NCBI GenBank assembly: GCA_035524275.1
Contig: DATKPC010000089.1
Span: 1-64,000, forward strand
DNA: 64,000 nt
Source of the DNA: DATKPC01 sp035524275
Lineage (GTDB): Bacteria; Pseudomonadota; Gammaproteobacteria; Burkholderiales; Burkholderiaceae_F
Direction of reading: 5' to 3'
In this document: one piece after another, positions 7,433 through 17,615 of the stretch
Numbering within the stretch: position 1 is the stretch's first letter
Layout: every line of letters begins with the position of its first letter
The notes under the pieces: model-generated
The model's database searches: none
Seen by the model: the letters and a program-made list of their open reading frames with translations, nothing else
What the model was told of the DNA's origin: nothing
Position numbers and translations under genes: made by a program

Positions 7433-8392
7433 ATGTGCATCGTCTGCGGTTGCGGCGACGCTTCGGGCCCGGCTCACGGGCACGACCACGGCCACGCGTC
7501 CGAAGGCGGCGAGCTGCTCCACTACGGCGAGGGACCGGCTCGCGTCTCCGTACCCGGCATGAGCCAGGAACGGACGATCCGCCTCGAGCAAAGCGTGCTG
7601 GCGGCGAACGACCGCCTCGCGGCCCAGAACCGGCAGCACTTCGGCGCGCATCGCGTGCTGGCTCTCAATCTCGTCTCCAGCCCCGGATCCGGAAAGACGA
7701 CGCTGCTCGTCGAGACGCTGCGCCGCCTGCGCGAGGGCGATCCGCACCTGGGCCTCGGCGTCGTCGAAGGAGACCAGCAGACGAGCTTCGATGCGGAGCG
7801 CGTACGTGCGACCGGCGTCCCGGCCGTCCAGGTCAATACCGGCAAGGGCTGCCACCTGGACGCGCAGATGGTTGGCACCGCGTTCGACCGTCTGGCGTTT
7901 CCGGCGACCGGTGGCGTGCTGTTCATCGAGAACGTCGGCAATCTCGTCTGTCCTGCGCTATGGGACCTGGGCGAGGCTGCCAAGGTCGCCGTGCTGTCAG
8001 TCACCGAAGGCGATGAAAAGCCGCTCAAGTACCCGGACATGTTCGCCGCCGCGAGCCTGATGCTCCTCAACAAGATCGACCTGCTGCCCCACGTGCAGTT
8101 CGACGTCGAAAAGGCCGTCGCGTTCGCGCGACGCGTCAATCCGAGGATCCAGGTCTTGCGCCTGTCGGCGACGACCGGCGCCGGATTCGAAGGCTGGCTC
8201 TCCTGGATCGCGCACGAGCTGGCGCATGCGCGCCACGAGACGCACCATCACCATGACGGCCACGACCACGATCACGACCACGACCATGGCCATGGCCATG
8301 GGCATCCGCCCGCGGACGCGGCCGAGGCGGAGGTCAAGGCGCTTCGGGCGCGCGTGGCAGAGCTCGAAGCCCGCCTCGGCGCCTCGCGCTGA
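7433..8392 (+). CDS. hypB: Hydrogenase nickel incorporation GTPase HypB
   Basis: 319-residue SIMIBI-class GTPase for nickel delivery. N-terminal high-affinity Ni motif CIVCGC (Cys2, Cys5, Cys7) is followed by a short His run HGHDHGH. The P-loop SSPGSGKTT is at 82-90; ENVGNLVCP, NKIDLL and the metal-site Cys-His of KGCHLDAQ are present. Unusually, the longest His-rich stretch is at the C-terminus (about residues 268-291, some 13 His alternating with Asp/Gly), followed by a 28-residue Glu/Ala/Arg helix. Other HypB proteins place this His store near the N-terminus. AAGGAG precedes the ATG at 7433. Confidence 0.95.
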   Translation: MCIVCGCGDASGPAHGHDHGHASEGGELLHYGEGPARVSVPGMSQERTIRLEQSVLAANDRLAAQNRQHFGAHRVLALNLVSSPGSGKTTLLVETLRRLREGDPHLGLGVVEGDQQTSFDAERVRATGVPAVQVNTGKGCHLDAQMVGTAFDRLAFPATGGVLFIENVGNLVCPALWDLGEAAKVAVLSVTEGDEKPLKYPDMFAAASLMLLNKIDLLPHVQFDVEKAVAFARRVNPRIQVLRLSATTGAGFEGWLSWIAHELAHARHETHHHHDGHDHDHDHDHGHGHGHPPADAAEAEVKALRARVAELEARLGASR

Positions 8393-8454
8393 CGGCTGCT
8401 GCACGTTCAGCGCGCGGACGCCATATCACCGGCACCCTGGCCGATCACCCGCCG

Positions 8455-10836
8455 ATGCGCGTCGACTTCCCTTCTGCCACCGCCACCGTGCTCTCGACCC
8501 GGCAGCGGATCCGCGTCCGCGGCGCGGTCCAGGGCGTCGGATTCCGGCCGCATTGCCTGCGGTTGGCCGAAGCCCATGGCCTGACGGGCTGGGTTCGAAA
8601 CGATGCCGACGGCGTCGCGATCGAAGCGCAAGGCGTCCCGGGCGCGCTCGAGGCCTTTGTCCGCCAGCTGCTGGCCGAACTTCCCGCGCTCGCGCGCGTC
8701 GATGCGCTGGAACGCGAGACCTGCGCCGCCGATCCGCATGAAAAGGGCTTCGTCATCGCGACGAGCGAGCACCGCTCCGCGTCGACGACCATCGTGCCGC
8801 CCGACGCGGCAGCCTGCGGCGACTGCCTCGATGAACTCTTCGATCCGGGCGACCGGCGCCATCGGTATCCGTTCATCAATTGCACCCACTGCGGGCCGCG
8901 ATGGACGATCACGCGACGCCTCCCGTTCGACCGCGCGCGGACCAGCATGGCCGCCTTTGCGCTGTGCGATGCCTGCCGCCGCGAATATGCCGACCCGCGC
9001 GACCGACGCTTCCACGCGCAGGCGACGGCGTGCCCGCGTTGCGGCCCTCGGCTGCTGCTCCACGACGCCCGCGGGGAGCCGATTCCGAGCACGGACCCGA
9101 TCGCCGATGTCGCCGACCGGATCGCGCGCGGCGACATCGTCGCGATCAAGGGCGTCGGAGGCTTTCACCTGGCGTGCGATGCCCGCCAGCCGGCCACGGT
9201 GCGGCGGTTGCGCGCGGCGAAGGACCGCGCTTCGAAGCCGTTCGCGCTGATGTGCCTCAACCTCGCCGACGCCGCCCGCTGGGGCGACGTGGACCCGGAC
9301 GCCGCGGCGCTGATGCAAGACACGGCGCGTCCGGTCGTCCTGCTGCGCAAGCGTGCGGGCGTCGACGACGAACTGCCGGATATCGCTCCCGGCAGTGCCG
9401 AGATCGGCGTGATGCTGCCCTACGCGCCGTTGCACTGGCTGCTGTTCCACGCACTGCTGCGGCGGCCGGCCGGCGCCGCATGGCGATCGGCGGCAAGCGG
9501 CGTCGCGCTCGTGATGACGAGCGCGAATCCGGGCGGCGAACCGCTCGTGATCGACGAGGAGGAAGCCTTCACGCGCCTGGGTGGCCTTGCGGAGGCGTAC
9601 CTCGCGAGCGAGCGCGCGATCGTTTCGCGCTGCGATGACAGCGTCGTACGCAGTACGCGGGACGGAACGCACGGCGGTCGCCAGTTCATCCGGCGCGCCC
9701 GTGGATACGTCCCGCTGCCGATACGCCTTCCCCGGATACCGGCGGACGCGCCTTCGGTGCTCGCGTGCGGCGCCGGCCTCAAGTCCACGGTCTGCGTCAC
9801 CCGCGGCAATGAAGCCTACCTGTCGCCGCATATCGGCGACCTGGACAACACCGCCAGTTGCCTCGCGCTGGAAGAAGCGGTCGCGCGCCTCGTCGACTTC
9901 CTCGATGTCGACCCGGCCGGCATCGCGCACGACCTGCATCCGGAGTTCTTCAGCACGCGATTTGCGATCGACGGCGCGCAACGCCGCGGGCTGGAAGCCC
10001 TCGCCGTGCAGCACCACCACGCGCACATCGCGGCGGTCTGCGCCGAGCACGGCGCCGACGGACCTGTCCTGGGCCTCGCGCTCGACGGCGTCGGCTTGGG
10101 ACTGGACGGTGCGGCGTGGGGCGGCGAGCTCCTCCGCGTCGAACGCGACGCGTTCGAGCGGATCGCGCGATTCGCGCCGCTGCGGCTTCCGGGCGGCGAC
10201 GCGGCGGCGCGCGAGCCCTGGCGCGTCGCCGCGTCGGTGCTGCACGCCGTCGGACGCGGCGATGCCATCGCGGCCCGCTTTCCGCGGCAGCGCGCCGCTC
10301 CGACGGTCGCGCAGATGCTGTCGCGCGGCGTCAATTGCCCGCCGGCGTCGAGTGCCGGGCGCGTATTTGACGCGGCGGCCGCGCTGCTGGGTCTCGTCGA
10401 GATCAATGGCCACGAGGCTGAGGCGGCGATGGCGCTGGAGGCCGCCGCGGATGATTTCGGCGCCGCGGCGGCGTGGCCCGGCGCGTGGCGAATCGACGAC
10501 AGCGGCGATCTGGACCTGCTGCCGCTGCTGCGGTGCGTCGCCGATGCCGAGGAACGGCGCCGAAGCGAGGCTGCCGCGCGGTTCCACGCGACGCTGGCCG
10601 AGGCCCTCGTCGAATGGACGCTCGCGCAGTCGCTGGCGAGCGGCGTGACCACGGTGGCGCTCGCGGGCGGCTGCTGGCTCAATCGACGCCTGCGCCGCGC
10701 GGTCGTCGCGGACCTGTCGCGACGCGGCCTGCTCGTGCTCGAAGCGCGCGAAGCGCCGCCGAACGACGGCGGCGTCGCACTGGGGCAGGCGTGGGTTGCC
10801 CTGCATCGGATGTGGGAAAAGAAACGGGAAGCCTGA
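8455..10836 (+). CDS. hypF: Carbamoyltransferase HypF
   Basis: 793-residue enzyme that transfers carbamoyl phosphate-derived carbamoyl to HypE for cyanide ligand synthesis. Domain order: acylphosphatase-like (RGAVQGVGFRPHCLRLA, from about residue 17), double zinc finger (CGDCLDELF, CTHCGPR, CDACRREYADP, CPRCGP, about 118-200), YrdC-like nucleotide domain (AIKGVGGFHLACDA onward), and Kae1/TobZ-like domain with VQHHHAHIAAVCAEHG and GLALDGVGLG. Full length. A 62-base gap after hypB contains no gene. hypC follows after two bases. Confidence 0.96.
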   Translation: MRVDFPSATATVLSTRQRIRVRGAVQGVGFRPHCLRLAEAHGLTGWVRNDADGVAIEAQGVPGALEAFVRQLLAELPALARVDALERETCAADPHEKGFVIATSEHRSASTTIVPPDAAACGDCLDELFDPGDRRHRYPFINCTHCGPRWTITRRLPFDRARTSMAAFALCDACRREYADPRDRRFHAQATACPRCGPRLLLHDARGEPIPSTDPIADVADRIARGDIVAIKGVGGFHLACDARQPATVRRLRAAKDRASKPFALMCLNLADAARWGDVDPDAAALMQDTARPVVLLRKRAGVDDELPDIAPGSAEIGVMLPYAPLHWLLFHALLRRPAGAAWRSAASGVALVMTSANPGGEPLVIDEEEAFTRLGGLAEAYLASERAIVSRCDDSVVRSTRDGTHGGRQFIRRARGYVPLPIRLPRIPADAPSVLACGAGLKSTVCVTRGNEAYLSPHIGDLDNTASCLALEEAVARLVDFLDVDPAGIAHDLHPEFFSTRFAIDGAQRRGLEALAVQHHHAHIAAVCAEHGADGPVLGLALDGVGLGLDGAAWGGELLRVERDAFERIARFAPLRLPGGDAAAREPWRVAASVLHAVGRGDAIAARFPRQRAAPTVAQMLSRGVNCPPASSAGRVFDAAAALLGLVEINGHEAEAAMALEAAADDFGAAAAWPGAWRIDDSGDLDLLPLLRCVADAEERRRSEAAARFHATLAEALVEWTLAQSLASGVTTVALAGGCWLNRRLRRAVVADLSRRGLLVLEAREAPPNDGGVALGQAWVALHRMWEKKREA

Positions 10837-10838
10837 AC

Positions 10839-11093
10839 ATGTGCCTAGCCATTCCTGCCCGCGTGACCGAGATCCTCGAGGACGGGCGCGCGATCGTCGA
10901 TCTCGGGGGCGTTCGGCGCCCGATCTCGCTCGCGCTCGTCGAGGACTGCCGCATCGGCGACTACGTCATCGTCCATGTCGGCTACGCGCTCGGGAAGCTG
11001 GACGCGGAGGAGGCGGAACGGACGCTGGCGCTCTTCGCCGGATTGGACGCCGACGCGGCCGGGCCCGCAGCCGACGCGATGCGCGCCGCATGA
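10839..11093 (+). CDS. hypC: Hydrogenase maturation chaperone HypC
   Basis: 84-residue standard HypC, starting MCLAIPARV, with the essential Cys2. It partners HypD in Fe(CN)2CO assembly and escorts the cofactor to the large-subunit precursor. It is the general chaperone, while HoxL (3372) is the hydrogenase-specific paralogue. The stop overlaps the hypD start as ATGA at 11090. Confidence 0.96.
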   Translation: MCLAIPARVTEILEDGRAIVDLGGVRRPISLALVEDCRIGDYVIVHVGYALGKLDAEEAERTLALFAGLDADAAGPAADAMRAA

Positions 11094-12229
11094 AGTACGT
11101 CGACGAGTTCCGCGACGGCGCGCGCGCGCGCACGATCGCCGCGCGCATCCACGCCGAGCTGGATTCGGCCCGTCGCTACAGCTTCATGGAGTTCTGCGGC
11201 GGCCACACGCACGCGATATCGCACTACGGCATCTCCGATTTGCTGCCGCCGCAGGTCCACATGATCCATGGCCCCGGCTGCCCCGTCTGCGTGCTGCCGA
11301 TCGGACGGATCGACCTCGCGATCGGGCTCGCGCTCGAGCGCCGCGTGATCCTTTGCACGTATGGCGACACGATGCGCGTGCCGGCCTCGGAAGGGCTGTC
11401 GCTCATCAAGGCCAAGGCACGCGGTGCCGACATCCGGATGATCTACTCCGCCGCCGACGCGCTGGCCACGGCCAAGGCGAATCCGGACCGCGAAGTCGTC
11501 TTCCTCGCGATCGGCTTCGAGACGACAACGCCGCCGACCGCGCTCGTGGTCCGGCAGGCGCAGGCCGACGGCCTGCGCAACTTCTCGGTGCTGTGCTGCC
11601 ACGTGCTGACGCCGTCGGCGATCACGCACATCCTCGAATCGCCGGAAGTCCGCCGCTTCGGCACGGTCCCGATCGACGGCTTCATCGGGCCCGCGCACGT
11701 CTCGATCGTCATCGGATCCGCGCCCTACGAGCACTTCGCGGAGGAATATCGCAAACCGGTCGTCATCGCCGGCTTCGAGCCGCTCGACGTGATGCAGGCG
11801 ATCCTGATGCTGGTGCGCCAGGTCAACGACGGTCGCGCCGAGGTCGAGAACGAGTTCGTCCGCGCGGTGACCCGCGACGGCAATGCGGTGGCGCAGGCGC
11901 AGGTCGCCGAAGTCTTCGAACTGCGCCCGAGCTTCGAGTGGCGCGGCCTCGGGGAGGTCCCGTACAGCGCCCTCAGGATTCGCGATCGCTACCGCGAATT
12001 CGACGCCGAGGCACGCTTCGGCCTCGCCTATCGCCCGGTGCCGGACAACAAAGCCTGCGAGTGCGGCGCGATCCTGCGCGGCGTGAAGAAGCCGACCGAT
12101 TGCAAGCTGTTCGGCACCGTCTGCACGCCGGAAACGCCGATGGGCTCGTGCATGGTGTCGAGCGAGGGGGCCTGCGCGGCACATTACACTTACCGGCGCT
12201 TCCGCGACATCGACGTCAAGGTCGCGTGA
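11090..12229 (+). CDS. hypD: Hydrogenase maturation FeS protein HypD
   Basis: 379-residue scaffold on which Fe(CN)2CO is built. Conserved cysteines lie in FCGGHTH (Cys36) and GPGCPVC (Cys64, Cys67), and the C-terminal [4Fe-4S] region includes CECGAILRG, DCKLFG, CTPETP and GSCMVSSEGACAAHY. GFETTTPPTA and CHVLTPSAI are also typical. It overlaps hypC by four bases and ends 16 bases before hypE. Confidence 0.97.
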   Translation: MKYVDEFRDGARARTIAARIHAELDSARRYSFMEFCGGHTHAISHYGISDLLPPQVHMIHGPGCPVCVLPIGRIDLAIGLALERRVILCTYGDTMRVPASEGLSLIKAKARGADIRMIYSAADALATAKANPDREVVFLAIGFETTTPPTALVVRQAQADGLRNFSVLCCHVLTPSAITHILESPEVRRFGTVPIDGFIGPAHVSIVIGSAPYEHFAEEYRKPVVIAGFEPLDVMQAILMLVRQVNDGRAEVENEFVRAVTRDGNAVAQAQVAEVFELRPSFEWRGLGEVPYSALRIRDRYREFDAEARFGLAYRPVPDNKACECGAILRGVKKPTDCKLFGTVCTPETPMGSCMVSSEGACAAHYTYRRFRDIDVKVA

Positions 12230-12245
12230 TCCAGGATTTCCCGCG

Positions 12246-13298
12246 ATGGATTCCGCCGTCAAGCCGCACTACGTCCGACCGCTCGACCTCAAGCGCGGAC
12301 GTATCGACATGAGCCACGGTGCCGGCGGTCGCGCCTCGGCGCAACTCGTCCGCGAGCTTTTTGCGCCGGCCTTCGACAATCCGTTCCTCGGCGAAGGCAA
12401 CGATGGCGCGCGCCTGCCGGCGGCCGCCGGGCGCCTCGTCATCGCGACCGATGCCCACGTCGTCTCGCCGTTGTTCTTTCCGGGCGGCGACATCGGGTGC
12501 CTGTCCGTCCATGGGACCGTCAATGACGTCGCGGTGATGGGGGCGACGCCGCTCTACCTCTCGGCGAGCTTCATCCTCGAGGAAGGGCTGGCGCTTGCGG
12601 ACCTGAAGCGGATCGTCGACTCGATGGCCGGCGCGGCGCGCGAAGCGGGCGTGGCGATCGTCACGGGCGACACGAAGGTCGTCGAGCGCGGCAAGGGCGA
12701 CGGCGTCTTCATCTCGACGACCGGGGTCGGCGTGTTGCCGGACGGTCGCGACATCGGCGGCGCCAACGCGCGGGCCGGCGACGCCATCCTCGTTTCCGGG
12801 ACGATCGGCGACCACGGCGTCGCGATCCTCTCGATGCGCGAGTCCCTTGCGTTTGAAACCGAGATCCGCTCGGATACGGCAGCGCTGAACGGGCTGATCG
12901 CCGGCGCGCTCGCGGCGGCGCCCGGGCTCCGCGTCCTGCGCGACCCGACCCGCGGCGGACTCGCGACGACGTTGAACGAGATCGCCTCGCAGTCTGGCGT
13001 CGGCATGCTGATCGACGAAAGCGCGATTCCCGTGCGGCCGCAGGTGGCCGCGGCCTGCGAGTTCCTCGGGCTCGATCCGCTCTACGTCGCGAACGAAGGC
13101 AAGGTGGTCGCGATCTGCGCCGCGGCCGACGCCTCGGCCGTGCTCGCGGCGATGCACGCGCATCCGCTCGGACGGGACGCGTGCCGCATCGGCAGCGTCA
13201 CGGTCGATGCCCATCGCTTCGTCCAGATGCAGACGCGCTTCGGCGGGCGCCGCGTCGTGGACTGGCTCGCGGGCGAGCAGTTGCCTCGCATCTGCTGA
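12246..13298 (+). CDS. hypE: Hydrogenase maturation dehydratase HypE
   Basis: 350-residue PurM-like ATPase that dehydrates its C-terminal thiocarboxamide to thiocyanate, the source of the CN ligands. The essential terminal motif PRIC is present, with Cys350 as last residue. ATP-binding elements HGAGGRAS, VHGTVNDVAVMGA and RDPTRGGLATTLNE are seen. It starts 16 bases after hypD and is followed after three bases by hoxX. Confidence 0.97.
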   Translation: MDSAVKPHYVRPLDLKRGRIDMSHGAGGRASAQLVRELFAPAFDNPFLGEGNDGARLPAAAGRLVIATDAHVVSPLFFPGGDIGCLSVHGTVNDVAVMGATPLYLSASFILEEGLALADLKRIVDSMAGAAREAGVAIVTGDTKVVERGKGDGVFISTTGVGVLPDGRDIGGANARAGDAILVSGTIGDHGVAILSMRESLAFETEIRSDTAALNGLIAGALAAAPGLRVLRDPTRGGLATTLNEIASQSGVGMLIDESAIPVRPQVAAACEFLGLDPLYVANEGKVVAICAAADASAVLAAMHAHPLGRDACRIGSVTVDAHRFVQMQTRFGGRRVVDWLAGEQLPRIC

Positions 13299-13301
13299 AC
13301 G

Positions 13302-15074
13302 ATGCGCCTGCTCCTGCTCACGCATGCGTTCAACAGCCTGGCGCAACGCCTCTTCGTCGAGTTGCGGGAGCGGGGGCACGACGTTTCCGTCGAACTCGAC
13401 ATTGCCGACGCCGTCACGCTCGAGGCGATCGAACTCTTCACGCCCGACCTGGTGATCGCGCCCTTCCTGAAGCGCGCGATACCGGCTGCCGCGTGGAAGG
13501 CGGTCCCGTGCCTCGTCGTCCATCCGGGCATCGTCGGTGATCGTGGCCCCTCGTCGCTCGACTGGGCCGTACTCGATGCCGAGGCGGATTGGGGCGTCAC
13601 AGTGCTGCAGGCGAATGCCGAAATGGACGCCGGCGACGTCTGGGCCGAGGTTCGCTTCCCGATGCACGGCGTGCGCAAGTCCGGCCTCTATCGCCACGAG
13701 GTGGCGGCCGCCGCGATCGACGCGGTGCTGCTGGCGGTGCAGCGGCAAGGCATGCCGGGCTGGCCGATCGCGCAACCGCCGGCCACGCCCGCGGCCCGTG
13801 GCCGGTCGCGACCGGCGATGCGACAGCAGGACCGAAGCCTCGACTGGGCGACGATGGACACGGCCACGATCGTTCGGCGTTGCGGCTCCGCGGACGGCGC
13901 GCCGGGCCTGCGGGATACGCTGTTCGGCAGGCCGTGCTGGCTCTTCGACGTCGCGCCGGCGTCCGCGGCGCTCGCGCAGCGTGCGCGCGAGCGCATGCCG
14001 GGCGCCGTGCCGGGCTCCGAAGCCGGCCGTCGGGACGATGCGATCCTGCGCCTGACGTGCGACGGCGCCGTGTGGATCGGGCAGGCCAAGCCGGCCTGGG
14101 ATGGCGCGCACGATGGCATGCCGTTCAAGCTGCCGGCCGGCATCCTGTTCGCGGCCGAATCGACTGCGCTGCCGGCGTACCCGGTTGCGCTTCAGCACGA
14201 CGCGTCGGAGTATGCGGAGCTGCGCTACGCGCAGAGCGGCGACGTGGGCACGCTGGAATTCGAGTTCTACAACGGCGCGATGTCGACCCGCCAATGCCTC
14301 GCGCTGCGCGATGCCGTCGCCGACGCGATGCGCCGTCCGATCCGTGTCCTGGTGCTGGCGGGAGGACGCGACTTCTTCAGCAACGGCATCCATCTCAATG
14401 TCATCGAAGCGCATGCCAGCCCGGCCGACGAGTCCATGCGCAATATCGAAGCGATGGACGATCTCGTGCTGCAGATCCTGTCCGCGACACACCTGCTGAC
14501 GGTGAGTGCGTTGCGCGGCAACGCCGGCGCCGGCGGTGCCTTTCTCGCGCTGGCCGCCGACGAAGTGTGGACGCATCCGGGGACCGTGCTCAACCTCCAC
14601 TACAAGAACATGGGCAACCTGTACGGCTCGGAGTATTGGACCTATACCTTGCCGGCGCGCGTCGGCGACTCGAGGGCACGCGAGATCGTCCAGGAACGCT
14701 TGCCGATCGGCGCGCGGCGAGCGCTCGCCGAAGGCCTGGTCGATGCGCTGATCGAAAGCGCCGACGCTGCCGCCGTGTCGATCGACGCGGCGATCGCGAC
14801 GCGTGCCGCGCAGCTGGCGGCGGATCCGTCCTACGAGCGCCGCCTCGCCGCAAAGTCATCACGGCGCGCCCGCGACGAGGCGGCACGACCGCTGGCGCGC
14901 TATCGCGACGACGAACTGGCTCGGATTCGGCGCAACTTCTACGGCTTTGATCCGAGCTACCACGTGGCGCGATACCACTTCGTGCGCAAGCTGCCGCACG
15001 CCTGGACGCCGCGCCACCTCGCCGTCCACCGCGAGGCCGGCGCCGGGCGCCTTCGCGCGGCGGCGCCGGCCTGA
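13302..15074 (+). CDS. hoxX: CO-generating hydrogenase maturation protein HoxX/HypX
   Basis: 590-residue two-domain protein. The N-terminal half resembles formyl-THF hydrolases/formyltransferases (VHPGIVGDRGPSSLDWA, MDAGDVWAE) and the C-terminal half resembles enoyl-CoA hydratases/isomerases (RDFFSNGIHLNVIEA, LRGNAGAGGAFLALAADEVW). In this family N10-formyl-THF is converted through formyl-CoA to CO, the Fe ligand, during aerobic growth. Its presence supports aerobic hydrogenase maturation. Nine bases separate it from hoxA. Confidence 0.95.
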   Translation: MRLLLLTHAFNSLAQRLFVELRERGHDVSVELDIADAVTLEAIELFTPDLVIAPFLKRAIPAAAWKAVPCLVVHPGIVGDRGPSSLDWAVLDAEADWGVTVLQANAEMDAGDVWAEVRFPMHGVRKSGLYRHEVAAAAIDAVLLAVQRQGMPGWPIAQPPATPAARGRSRPAMRQQDRSLDWATMDTATIVRRCGSADGAPGLRDTLFGRPCWLFDVAPASAALAQRARERMPGAVPGSEAGRRDDAILRLTCDGAVWIGQAKPAWDGAHDGMPFKLPAGILFAAESTALPAYPVALQHDASEYAELRYAQSGDVGTLEFEFYNGAMSTRQCLALRDAVADAMRRPIRVLVLAGGRDFFSNGIHLNVIEAHASPADESMRNIEAMDDLVLQILSATHLLTVSALRGNAGAGGAFLALAADEVWTHPGTVLNLHYKNMGNLYGSEYWTYTLPARVGDSRAREIVQERLPIGARRALAEGLVDALIESADAAAVSIDAAIATRAAQLAADPSYERRLAAKSSRRARDEAARPLARYRDDELARIRRNFYGFDPSYHVARYHFVRKLPHAWTPRHLAVHREAGAGRLRAAAPA

Positions 15075-15083
15075 GTCGCTTCG

Positions 15084-16564
<1,481 letters not shown>

Positions 16565-16565
<1 letters not shown>

Positions 16566-17593
16566 TGGATTCCGGCACGGAACGGTTCAACGTGCTCTGG
16601 CTGCAGTCCGGCGGTTGCGGCGGCTGCAGCATGTCCCTGCTGTGCGCCGACACGACCGACTTCTTCGCGCTGCTCGAAGGCGGCGGCGTCGACATGGTCT
16701 GGCATCCGTCGCTGTCGCTGGCGTCCGGCGACGAGCTGCTGAAGGTTCTCGAAGGTGCGCTTGCGGGCCGGTGGCGGCTGGATGCGCTATGCATCGAGGG
16801 CTCGGTGCTGCGCGGCCCGAACGGAAGCGGCCTGTACCACGTGATGGCCGGAACCGGCCGGCCGATGGCGGCGTGGATCCGCGAGCTGGCTCTCGTCGCG
16901 CGGCACGTCGTGGCGGTCGGCACCTGCGCCGCTTTCGGCGGCATCTCGGCGATGCGCGGCAGCGGCACCGACGCGTGCGGGTTGCAGTACGACGGCGCTC
17001 ATCCGGGCGGCGCGCTGGGAGCCGCCTTCCGCACGCAGGCGGCCGATGGCGTCGCGTGGCCGGTGATCAACGTCGCCGGCTGCCCGACCCATCCGGACTG
17101 GGTCGTCGAGACGCTGCTGCGCCTCGCGGCGGGCCACCTCGGGCCGGAGGATCTCGATGCGCTCGGCCGACCACGCTTCTACGCCGACGAGTTGGTGCAC
17201 CACGGCTGCACGCGCAACGAGTTCTACGAATTCAAGGCCAGTGCGGAGAAGCCGTCGGACCTCGGCTGCCTGATGGAGCACATGGGGTGCAAGGGCACGC
17301 AGGCGCACGCGGACTGCAACCGTCGCCTGTGGAACGGCAGCGGATCGTGCACGCGTGGCGGGTACGCCTGCATCAGCTGCACGGAGCCCGGCTTCGAGGA
17401 ACCCGGGCATCCGTTCCACGCGACGCCGAAGATCGCCGGCATACCCATCGGATTGCCGATCGACATGCCGAAGGCCTGGTTCGTCGCGCTCGCCTCGTTG
17501 TCGAAGTCGGCGACGCCGGCGCGCGTCAGGAAAAACGCCGTCGCCGACCATCGTGTCGTCGCGCCGGCGATCCGCCGTACCGGAAGAAAATGA
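16565..17593 (+). CDS. hoxB: Regulatory hydrogenase small subunit HoxB/HupU
   Basis: 342-residue FeS electron-transfer subunit of the cytosolic H2 sensor. It has no Tat signal, unlike the uptake enzyme. Cluster ligands include SGGCGGC near the N-terminus, GTCAAFGG, AGCPTHPDW, and the medial/distal set HHGCTRNEFYEF, MGCKGTQAHADCN and CISCTEPGF. After the last cluster motif there are about 50 further residues ending RRTGRK. In the well-studied homologue a C-terminal extension of this size is needed for oligomerisation and binding to HoxJ, so the sensing complex is probably intact. Confidence 0.95.
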
Positions 17594-17615
17594 TCGCGCC
17601 TTGCGCGCCAGCCAC

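Noticed and set aside
8407..10806. Long minus-strand open frame antisense to hypF
   Set aside because: No recognisable domain; the plus strand is a complete HypF.
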